Assembly (NCBI RefSeq): GCF_025399795.1
Contig: NZ_JAODTZ010000001.1
Location: 186,001 to 250,000, forward strand
DNA from: Streptomyces rhizosphaerihabitans
Lineage (GTDB): Bacteria > Actinomycetota > Actinomycetes > Streptomycetales > Streptomycetaceae
DNA length: 64,000 nt
Reading direction: 5' to 3'
Shown here: piece by piece, positions 57,415 through 64,000 of the stretch
Numbering within the stretch: position 1 is the first letter of the stretch
How the letters are laid out: each line of letters starts with the position of its first letter
Notes under the pieces: model-generated
What the model was told of the DNA's origin: nothing
What the model saw: the letters and a program-made list of their open reading frames with translations, nothing else
The model's database searches: none
Made by a program: the position numbers and the translations under genes

Positions 57415-59801
57415 CAGGTCTTATCTCCGATGACGAGCCAATAGACCGTGGTGGGAGTGTTGTTGGTGCGTGTGATCCATACCGTCGCCGAGATGCTTGA
57501 GACGGACGTGATACCGACGCCGGTCACCTGTGTGCCTGGTGCCGTCGTGCTCGGCGTCGCATGGCCGATGAACGTGTTCCCCCGGACGTGGAGTCCGGTG
57601 ATCGTGACGGAGGTTGGCGTGTTGGCCACGGGGGTGATGGTGACCTTGCCCCACGCGAAGCTGCGGGGAGAGAGCACGCCTCCGATGTCCACCACCATGT
57701 CGGCCGTACCCGTACCCGCGCCGTCCCACTCCAGGGAGATGAACGGCGAGCCGTCTCCGGGCGCAAGCGGGCTGTCTCCGCTCGCGAGGATGATGTGGGC
57801 CTGCGAGCCGGACGCGATCATCCCTGACTGAATGTCCAGGGTGCCGCCGGACGCCTTGCCGGAGATGCCGGTGGGGATCACCTGCGCCACGTTCGGAGAA
57901 CCGAACGTCAGCTCTCCGGACTCCAGTCGTGAGTACGTGGTGCCGTCAGCCGATGCCGTCTGGAAACCCGCTTGCCCGTCGCCGAGATTCGGCGCCATGA
58001 GCGCGGCCACCGAGCCGTCGCCACGGACCGCCCGGACGACCGCGCCCGTGATCGTCTGCCCGTCGATGGCCCCGGCCGTGACGTTGCTCGCGGTGATGCC
58101 GCCCGCCTCCACAACCTCGATGGCGAACATGTCCACCTCGGCCGTGCCCGAACCGCCCTGGTAGTTCAGGTACAGGACTGGCGTGATGTAGCGGACGCTG
58201 GAGTGCAGTTGGGCGGGTGCATTGGCGTTCGGCGTCTCCGCTCTGACGGGGCTGGCTGCGGTGCCCTTGATATAGCCGGTGTACGTCACCCAGCCCGCCC
58301 CGACGGTCAGCTCCCTGGAGTCGGCTGCCACATAGAACTGGCTGGAGAGCGAGTTCGCCCCGGAGTTGTTGACGAAGGTGACGCCGTCGGCGGCCAGCCC
58401 CGCCACCCCCGCGTACAGCTTCTGATTCGTGCCGGGCGTCGAGTTGGCGACGATCTGCCGCACCCGAACACTGACGCGGTAGGTCACCGACGGGTCGAAG
58501 GGGATCTTCGCATCGGGCCGGTAGGCACCCTGTACGAACCCTGCGGCCCGCATCACGTTGCCGCCGGACTGAGCGTCCGCGACCGCGACCGTCGTCATCG
58601 TGCCCGACGCCGAGTTCAGCCACTTCGATGCCGAGTCGCCAAAGTCGTACCACTTCTGCCCGACCTGCCCAGCCAGTCCTGCCGTCAGGCGGTCGACGGC
58701 GATCGTTCCGGCTTTGATGCTGGCCGCGTCCAGGGTGCCGGTCAGCACCGACGCGCCGTTGATGGTGGTTGTCTGCGGTATCTGACCTGCGCCCATCTGG
58801 GTCGGCGGCAGGGGCACCCCGGCACCAATCGAGCCGGTCACCGTACCCGCGCTGCCCGCCGTGGTCGCAGAGGCTACCGTGCCATTGACGTTGGCGGCCG
58901 AGATCACCAGGTTCGTCGCATCGATCTGCGTCGCTTTGATCTTCCCGACGGTGATCACGGTGGCGTCGATCGAGGAGATCACACCCGACGCTGCGGTGAT
59001 CGTCCCGGCTGCCAACTGGTCAGCGGTGACCGTGTTGGCGACGAGCCGGTCACCGGTGACGCTCAGTGCCTTGATCTGGGCGGCGGTGATGCTTGCGGCA
59101 ACGAGCCGGTCTGCGTTGACCGTCCCGGCGGTGAGCACGAGGCCGTCGATCTCACCCGCGACCAGTTTCGGTGTGGTTACCGCGCCGTCGGCCAGAGCAG
59201 TACCGTCCACCGCCCCTGCCTCGATCTTGGCTCGCGTGACTGCCCCGTCGGCCAGGGACAGTTCGGTAACGACGCCGGCCAGCACCTCCTGCGCGACGAC
59301 CGGGGCCGGACCGGCCGGGCCTGCCGCAGCGGACGGATCGGAGGCCTTACCGGACGTCGACACGCACACGAGGCGCACCCACACCGGCCCGTCGGCGGGC
59401 ACGGTCATCGTCTGGCCCTGTGCCGAGTAGAACGCGGCGAACAGGGAGCTACTGGGGAAGTCGGCACCGGTGGAGAAGTGGACCTCCACACTGGTGAAGT
59501 CGGCCGGGGCCTGGCTGCCGTCGGTGAACTTCCCGTCCCAGGAGACGGCGACACCTCCACGGACGGAGGCGGTGGTGGGGGTGGTGGGGACGGGCGGGGT
59601 GGGGCCGTTGACAGCGGCCAACGCCACGGTGCCGTCCGGCTGCATGCCGATGCTGCCTCGCAGCAGGCCGCCGTCGTCGTAGACCACGATGGAGCCGTTC
59701 TCGATCGAGGAGTTCGCCAGGCGACTGGTACGCGACAGATCACGCACCAGGCGCTCAAGGTTGGCGATCCTCGCTGCGAGGACGGCGAGCGTGTCAGCCA
59801 A
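57414..59801 (-). CDS. Minor tail / fibre-like protein with repeat region
   Basis: 795 residues, start TTG 59801 with GGAGG upstream. An N-terminal coiled coil (AARIANLERLVRDLSR), a fibronectin-like domain (about 90-170), then some 15 short repeats of the type (L/A)xxGxIxxxxL: LADGAVTRAKIEAGAVDG, LVAGEIDGLVLTAGTVNADR. A large beta domain and C-terminal part follow. Such proteins form the tip or side fibres of siphovirus tails and may bind the host surface. Confidence 0.8.
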   Translation of the reverse strand: MADTLAVLAARIANLERLVRDLSRTSRLANSSIENGSIVVYDDGGLLRGSIGMQPDGTVALAAVNGPTPPVPTTPTTASVRGGVAVSWDGKFTDGSQAPADFTSVEVHFSTGADFPSSSLFAAFYSAQGQTMTVPADGPVWVRLVCVSTSGKASDPSAAAGPAGPAPVVAQEVLAGVVTELSLADGAVTRAKIEAGAVDGTALADGAVTTPKLVAGEIDGLVLTAGTVNADRLVAASITAAQIKALSVTGDRLVANTVTADQLAAGTITAASGVISSIDATVITVGKIKATQIDATNLVISAANVNGTVASATTAGSAGTVTGSIGAGVPLPPTQMGAGQIPQTTTINGASVLTGTLDAASIKAGTIAVDRLTAGLAGQVGQKWYDFGDSASKWLNSASGTMTTVAVADAQSGGNVMRAAGFVQGAYRPDAKIPFDPSVTYRVSVRVRQIVANSTPGTNQKLYAGVAGLAADGVTFVNNSGANSLSSQFYVAADSRELTVGAGWVTYTGYIKGTAASPVRAETPNANAPAQLHSSVRYITPVLYLNYQGGSGTAEVDMFAIEVVEAGGITASNVTAGAIDGQTITGAVVRAVRGDGSVAALMAPNLGDGQAGFQTASADGTTYSRLESGELTFGSPNVAQVIPTGISGKASGGTLDIQSGMIASGSQAHIILASGDSPLAPGDGSPFISLEWDGAGTGTADMVVDIGGVLSPRSFAWGKVTITPVANTPTSVTITGLHVRGNTFIGHATPSTTAPGTQVTGVGITSVSSISATVWITRTNNTPTTVYWLVIGDKT

Positions 59802-59807
59802 AGGGGT

Positions 59808-60896
59808 TCAGCCTCCGTAGATGAAGGAGTCGACGGGCGCGAGGCTCACCGTCATCCGCTCCTGCTGGTCCCCCTGCGCCGGCGTGAGTGTCCATCCGGT
59901 CACCCGCGCCCAGCCGTCGTAGTCGGTCCACTGATCGTGGACCTGCACCCACACGTCGTCGCCCACCTGGAACGAGCCGAAATGGGCGGCGGGGTGGTCA
60001 ATGATGTCGACCTGCTCGATCGAGCCGCGGTTCTGCCGGGCGATCCGCCCCGCGCGGGCCTTCGCTGCGAGCTGGTCCTGTCCTTTGATGGTGGGCAGGT
60101 CCAGCACCTCCTCCAGGCGCAGCCGCCCATCCCGGACGGCATCGGTGGCGCGCCTCCGGGCCCGCCCCTCCCCCGACCCGAGAGCGAGGACGACTTGCGC
60201 GTAGGCGTCACCGTCGTAGGTGACCGGCATCAGGTCGGCGATGTTCACGCCGCTGGTGAACGACACGTCCGTGCGGCGCGTGCCCAGGCGGGGCCAGCCC
60301 AGACGGATGCGCCGCTCGGGCTGTCCGCCCACCCAGGCCACCTGTTCGGTCCACTCCGGGCCACCGAACACGGCAACCGCGTCGGCGACGATGTCAGCCA
60401 GTGCGCGGGACTCCCACCAGGTGGACGCATACGGCTCCTCCGGGGTGCCGATCGTCGCCTTCGAGGCGCTGGAGTCGACGACCACACCCAGGTTGCCGTC
60501 CGGCTGCGCCTGGCAGTAGGCCCACACGTCCCTGATCACCTTGCACGGGTCGCCGTACGTGTAGGGGCCGCGGCCGTCGAGGTTGCCGTGCAGGTCGTGG
60601 CGCTTGTTCAGGTAGGAGCCGAACCCGGCAGCCTCGATCGGGTACTTGCCGCCCTCCGGTTCAGCCCGCCAGATCAGGCCGCCCCACATCAGCTTGGAAT
60701 CCCGTTCGGCGAAGATCAGCGTGGTGCCGGGGTCGACCATGCTGCCCAGGACATGCGCCAGATGCGGCTCCAGCGTGGCCTGCAGCCCCCCGGGCCCGTT
60801 CAGCTCCGGGCCGTAGGTGACGTCGCTCAGCGGCAGATCCCATGCCAGGACTCTCCCGGTGACCGCATCACACGTCAGGTAGCGGTAGGAGTGCAC
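59808..60896 (-). CDS. Phage tail/baseplate hub-like protein
   Basis: 362 residues, GTG 60896, 2 bp after the previous stop. YRYLTCDAVTGRVLAWDLPL at the start, then DPGTTLIFAERDSKLMWGGL and the C-terminal FGSFQVGDDVWVQVHDQWTD are typical of tail-associated proteins of actinophages (hub or DUF5047-type). Coupled to neighbours on both sides. Confidence 0.75.
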   Translation of the reverse strand: MHSYRYLTCDAVTGRVLAWDLPLSDVTYGPELNGPGGLQATLEPHLAHVLGSMVDPGTTLIFAERDSKLMWGGLIWRAEPEGGKYPIEAAGFGSYLNKRHDLHGNLDGRGPYTYGDPCKVIRDVWAYCQAQPDGNLGVVVDSSASKATIGTPEEPYASTWWESRALADIVADAVAVFGGPEWTEQVAWVGGQPERRIRLGWPRLGTRRTDVSFTSGVNIADLMPVTYDGDAYAQVVLALGSGEGRARRRATDAVRDGRLRLEEVLDLPTIKGQDQLAAKARAGRIARQNRGSIEQVDIIDHPAAHFGSFQVGDDVWVQVHDQWTDYDGWARVTGWTLTPAQGDQQERMTVSLAPVDSFIYGG

Positions 60897-60898
60897 CG

Positions 60899-61831
60899 TC
60901 AGATCACGCCCTCTTCGAACTCCACGTCCGTGATGAGGGAGGTGCCGCCGTCCACGCCGAGGTTCCCGGTCTCGGCCTTGGACATATAGGTCTGCAGAGA
61001 CAAGACCTGGGTGGTGCCGCGCATCGCGGCAGAGATAGTCAGGCTGTCGGCGAGCACGACGGTGTTGCGGCGGGTGTTGGCGCCCTGGTCGTCGTCGATG
61101 ATCGTGTCCTGGCCCTGCGTGGTCCCGAACACCTGCTGCATGTGGGCGAAGACGTCGGCGCTGTCCAGACGCAGTCCGGCGATGGTGGTCACGATCTTCG
61201 CGGTGACCGCCCACGGCGGTACGTCTATGGTCCAGCGGGCCGCCGCCGGCCAGGTGTGCCAACGGTTGTCTTGGTACACGAGCCGGTTCAGCGTCGCGCC
61301 GGGGAAGGAGGTCTGCAGTTTCCGGGTGCGGCGGGGGTTGGCGATCGTCCGCAGGTCGGTGACCATCGCGTTGGTGACGGTGGCGCAGTTCGGGGGGAGC
61401 ACGATCCGCGCGAGCGGGATCGCGGTCATCCCCGCCGGTGGCTGCGTCGCCGTCGGCGACACGTTGGAGACGACATAGAAGAAGCCGATGTCGTCTTTGG
61501 TCGGGTCCAGGTTGCCCTCGTACTCAGGGTCCAGGACCCGCAGCACCACCAAGTCGGTGCGGCCCTGTGCCCCGGTCGGGGCGATGTTCACCGGCGCCGT
61601 GCCCACGTTGTACTGGGTGTAGGAGCCCTGCCCCCACGAGGCGCCGCGCACCACCCCGGAGCCGTCGCCGATCTGTACCCCGGCACCCGGGGTCGTCTGC
61701 TGGGTGACCTTCATGTCGTTGTACTCGGTCACGCCCTGCGACCCGCGCGACAGGTCGCGGATCATCATGCGCATGGTGCGGGCGGGGTGCTTGCCGCCGG
61801 TGACCATCATCGGGGGCTGAATCAGTGTCAT
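60899..61831 (-). CDS. Phage baseplate/minor tail protein
   Basis: 310 residues, ATG 61831. Beta-rich, with TEYNDMKVTQQTTPGAGVQI and RTDLVVLRVLDPEYEGN, a layout common in minor tail proteins of Streptomyces siphophages. The C-terminal half (VPPWAVTAKIVTTIAGLRLD) looks like a jelly-roll. Role by position between the hub and distal tail genes. Confidence 0.72.
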   Translation of the reverse strand: MTLIQPPMMVTGGKHPARTMRMMIRDLSRGSQGVTEYNDMKVTQQTTPGAGVQIGDGSGVVRGASWGQGSYTQYNVGTAPVNIAPTGAQGRTDLVVLRVLDPEYEGNLDPTKDDIGFFYVVSNVSPTATQPPAGMTAIPLARIVLPPNCATVTNAMVTDLRTIANPRRTRKLQTSFPGATLNRLVYQDNRWHTWPAAARWTIDVPPWAVTAKIVTTIAGLRLDSADVFAHMQQVFGTTQGQDTIIDDDQGANTRRNTVVLADSLTISAAMRGTTQVLSLQTYMSKAETGNLGVDGGTSLITDVEFEEGVI

Positions 61832-61841
61832 CTCGGTGTCC

Positions 61842-62738
61842 TCACAGGGCGGTGTAGGCGTCGCGCCACGACAGGGTCAGGCGGCAGGTGTTCGTGTAAT
61901 CGGTGGCGGTCCACCGGATCTCGCTCGTCTTCGGTGGGATCTGGAACAGGTCCAGACGGGACCCCGAGGTCAGCGCCGGCGCCGCGTTGCCGGACCCGTT
62001 GCGCAGCACCCAGCGCGTTCCCGGCCGGGTGTCGATGTCGATCCACTCCCCTGCGGCGAGACTCGTCTGCAGCTGCAGGTAGCGGCCGGTCTCCACCACC
62101 CACACCTTCGGATTGGTGACCGGCCCGTCGATACGCAGCTGCGGCCAGGCGGCCACGTCGCCCCCGTTGGTCACCCAGCCGGGCCGCTCCGACGGATCGG
62201 AAACCCCGGTGGTGATCGGGGACTCCACAGGGGCCGTGAACCCCTGTGAGTCGTTGGAGATGTCCAGCGGCAGCACGAGGCCCTGCGCAGTGTCGGCATG
62301 CCAGCGCGGATCCGTCGCCGCGAGCTCCAGCGTGAGCGGGATCCACCCGTACAGGGCCTGCGACATCGACACGGCCTCCACACGCCGCCACCTGCCGTAC
62401 AGGCGCTTCACGTTCCGGCCAGGCCACTTGGCTCGCAGCACGGCCAGCGCCCCCGCGGTCTTGCGGATGTTGTCGGCTCCGGTGACCTGCTGCAGCTGGG
62501 CGAGGAGATCGAGGGCCGCGCCCGGATCGTCGGGAGTGCGGATACCGGCCTCGATCGACACGGTGCGCGTCCCGAACAAATCCAGGCCCGGGAACCCGCC
62601 GTCATCGCTGGGGTTGTCGACGTCTGCGGTGCGCCGGTCGGGAGCGCCGAGGCCAGTGACCTCCCCGACCGGCAGCAGCGTGCCCGTTCCGATCACCAGG
62701 CCCCCGACATCGAGCTGGTAATCGCCAAGCGCCGTCAC
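61842..62738 (-). CDS. Distal tail protein (Sipho_tail-like)
   Basis: 298 residues, GTG 62738 overlapping the tape measure stop by GTGA. The N-terminal half FGTRTVSIEAGIRTPDDPGA and VKRLYGRWRRVEAVSMSQAL matches distal tail proteins of siphoviruses; a C-terminal carbohydrate-binding-like beta domain follows. Directly after the tape measure gene, the standard order. Confidence 0.82.
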   Translation of the reverse strand: MTALGDYQLDVGGLVIGTGTLLPVGEVTGLGAPDRRTADVDNPSDDGGFPGLDLFGTRTVSIEAGIRTPDDPGAALDLLAQLQQVTGADNIRKTAGALAVLRAKWPGRNVKRLYGRWRRVEAVSMSQALYGWIPLTLELAATDPRWHADTAQGLVLPLDISNDSQGFTAPVESPITTGVSDPSERPGWVTNGGDVAAWPQLRIDGPVTNPKVWVVETGRYLQLQTSLAAGEWIDIDTRPGTRWVLRNGSGNAAPALTSGSRLDLFQIPPKTSEIRWTATDYTNTCRLTLSWRDAYTAL

Positions 62739-64000
62739 AGCTTTCCTCCTCGCTGCGCGGCCCGAAGACGGCGCATCACCTCTGCGCCCATCTCCTGCGC
62801 CACTGCGTGGCCGTCCCCGCCGGTGGTGACCGACACCGGCATGTGCCCAATCAGTGGCCTGTCCGTCTCCTTCACCACCACCACCACCTGCACCCCGCCC
62901 GAGGGGTGAGCATCCATGCGGGCAGGACCCGTCACGCCCTGCGCGGTGAGCATGTATCCGAAGCGGTGGGCGACGTCCTCGAGAACCTGCTTCGCCGCCG
63001 ACCGCTTGGCCTGCCCGAGCGGGATGTACGCCTCCCCGCCAGTGGACGGCTCCGCGAACCTGACCAGTCCGTTGCTCGTCGCGTACAGGCCGGGCGTCAG
63101 CACGCCACCTGCCGCGTACGAGAGGCCCTTGTTGGCCCGTCCCAGGTCGGCAAGAAGCTGGCCGGCCCGAGAGCCGAGGGCCTTCTGCAACTGGGACTTG
63201 CCCGCGTTGGCGACCTCGATGATGCGGTCCTCGCCGAGCTTGGTGGCGTCAGCGACCTGGTGGATGCCTGTCTTGTTCGTCTTGACCGCGGCAATGATCG
63301 TCAGCAGGTCGGCCAGGTCCTCGTCGGACAGCGTCGCCGACGCCTTCTTCGACGCGTCGTTGGCCTTCTTGGCGTTCTTCTTACTCTTGACGGCCTGCGC
63401 CGCAAGGTCCTGCGCGGCCTGGTCACCCTGTGCGGCCAGCCTGGACGCCAAGTCTCCGTAGCCCTCGGCCGCCAGCGTCGCGAGGTTCTTCTGGAACTCG
63501 GCAGTCTGCTTCGTCGCCCCACCGAGCTGGCTGGTGTAGTCCGACAGGGACGCTTTCGCGGCGTCTGCCAGCTTCTTCAGGTCACCCGCCATGGAATTCA
63601 GGTACTTCGAGCTGCCCGTGGCCATCTTGTGGGTCAGATTGATGCCGTCGGCGCCCATCGCCTCCAAAGCGTCCGCGACGTCCTGACCGGCACGGCGGGC
63701 CACCGTCGCCAGGTCCTTACGCCACCGCTGCGCCTCCCCCACCGACTTGTGCAGGTTCTTCGCGAACTTACCCAGGTCCAGGGCGGTGCCGTTCTTGTTC
63801 ATCGAGTTCGACGCGATCGACGACAGCGAGAACAGTCCGTCCATGCCGCCCGCTGGCGTGTACGACCAGTTCGAGAGGCCGCCCTCGGCGTGGTACTGGA
63901 CGCTCGCCCCGAACCGGTGCGCCACCTCGTCGAGGATCTGCTTGGAGCGGGCCCGCTTGGACGGAGCCAGCGGAATGTATGCCTCGCCCGGGTACGTCTC
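62735..64000 (-). CDS. Tail tape measure protein, C-terminal part (5' partial)
   Basis: The frame is open to the right edge, so at least 421 residues of a longer protein. Long helices (LHKSVGEAQRWRKDLATVAR, TSQLGGATKQTAEFQKNLAT) alternate with Ala/Lys-rich stretches. The segment GEAYIPL...KR...K(Q)(I/V)L(E/D)(D/E)VAHRFG occurs twice, once at the very edge (about 63990-63905) and again near 63030-62950, which shows an internal duplication. It sets tail length and may act in DNA ejection. Confidence 0.85.
   Translation of the reverse strand, partial: ETYPGEAYIPLAPSKRARSKQILDEVAHRFGASVQYHAEGGLSNWSYTPAGGMDGLFSLSSIASNSMNKNGTALDLGKFAKNLHKSVGEAQRWRKDLATVARRAGQDVADALEAMGADGINLTHKMATGSSKYLNSMAGDLKKLADAAKASLSDYTSQLGGATKQTAEFQKNLATLAAEGYGDLASRLAAQGDQAAQDLAAQAVKSKKNAKKANDASKKASATLSDEDLADLLTIIAAVKTNKTGIHQVADATKLGEDRIIEVANAGKSQLQKALGSRAGQLLADLGRANKGLSYAAGGVLTPGLYATSNGLVRFAEPSTGGEAYIPLGQAKRSAAKQVLEDVAHRFGYMLTAQGVTGPARMDAHPSGGVQVVVVVKETDRPLIGHMPVSVTTGGDGHAVAQEMGAEVMRRLRAAQRGGKL

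Larger units (their letters stand above)
30271..64000. mobile_element. Siphovirus-type prophage (right end outside window)
   Basis: From 33.9 kb on, almost all genes face left and include tape measure, distal tail, baseplate, fibre, endolysin and holin-like genes and a set of phage early genes. Head, packaging, integrase and attachment genes are not in view. The left limit is set at the tRNA fragment by inference; the first clear phage gene is the one ending at 33951. A transposon-like insertion at 50345-55290 lies inside it. Confidence 0.72.

Noticed and set aside
57972..60989. 1005-codon rightward frame across the tail genes
   Set aside because: It crosses several coupled leftward tail genes and has no domain; another antisense frame.

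Overview
This window is high-GC actinobacterial DNA, and everything points to a Streptomyces chromosome. The evidence is dense GC-rich third codon positions, a SARP-family regulator, an ECF sigma factor with a linked membrane protein, and, in the middle, an actinomycete integrative and conjugative element (AICE) of the prim-pol type. Most genes start at ATG or GTG with purine-rich ribosome binding sites. TTG starts appear only in the prophage part.

Region 1 (1-12.9 kb) looks like ordinary chromosome. It holds the 3' part of a SARP regulator fused to a DUF1963-like tail, an ECF sigma factor with a downstream membrane protein, a DUF1877 protein, a large secreted N-acetylmuramoyl-L-alanine amidase, a decayed GNAT acetyltransferase and a zinc-ribbon membrane protein followed by an RDD protein. 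It ends with a remnant of a tyrosine integrase.

Region 2 (12934-30270) is a complete AICE bounded by two identical 44-bp copies of the 3' half of a tRNA-Thr(TGT). It carries cargo (a small membrane protein, an unknown protein preceded by two inverted-repeat-bounded repeats, a pentapeptide-repeat protein, a methyltransferase), a GntR repressor with three copies of its likely operator, a run of small transfer-associated genes including a GGDEF protein, an FtsK/SpoIIIE-type DNA translocase, small membrane (spread-type) proteins, a primase-polymerase plus DUF3631 ATPase replication pair, a nested inverted-repeat candidate origin, excisionase and integrase.

Region 3 (30271 to the window end) reads as a siphovirus-type prophage, transcribed almost entirely leftward and cut by the right edge. 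From right to left in transcription order come the tape measure, distal tail, baseplate and fibre-like proteins, endolysin, an Acb2/Tad1-like anti-defence protein and a holin-like protein. Then come early genes: a tandem-repeat DNA-binding protein, a Sak4-like ATPase, a PD-(D/E)XK nuclease, a winged-helix replication-type protein with intragenic iterons and a frameshift, a C5 methyltransferase, a WhiB-like protein, a methylase fold that may lack its catalytic motif, and many small unknowns. A rightward type IIG-like restriction-modification gene sits at the left border. The early genes share repeated control signals: strong TTGACC/TAGAAT promoters with a common leader, a motif ATRTGCCACA about 30-75 nt before start codons, and a recurring CCTCTTGGAG ribosome-binding cassette.

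A 4946-bp transposon-like insertion (50345-55290) with IS21-like terminal arrays and a 5-bp target duplication (ACTGT) splits the prophage between its lysis and early genes. It has no transposase. Its cargo is a TPR-CHAT protease gene, two divergent genes (a cysteine-rich protein and a membrane protein) and a dead GNAT gene. Neither tRNA fragment is completed to a full tRNA here, which fits a tandem array of elements whose intact tRNA-Thr lies beyond the right end of the window.
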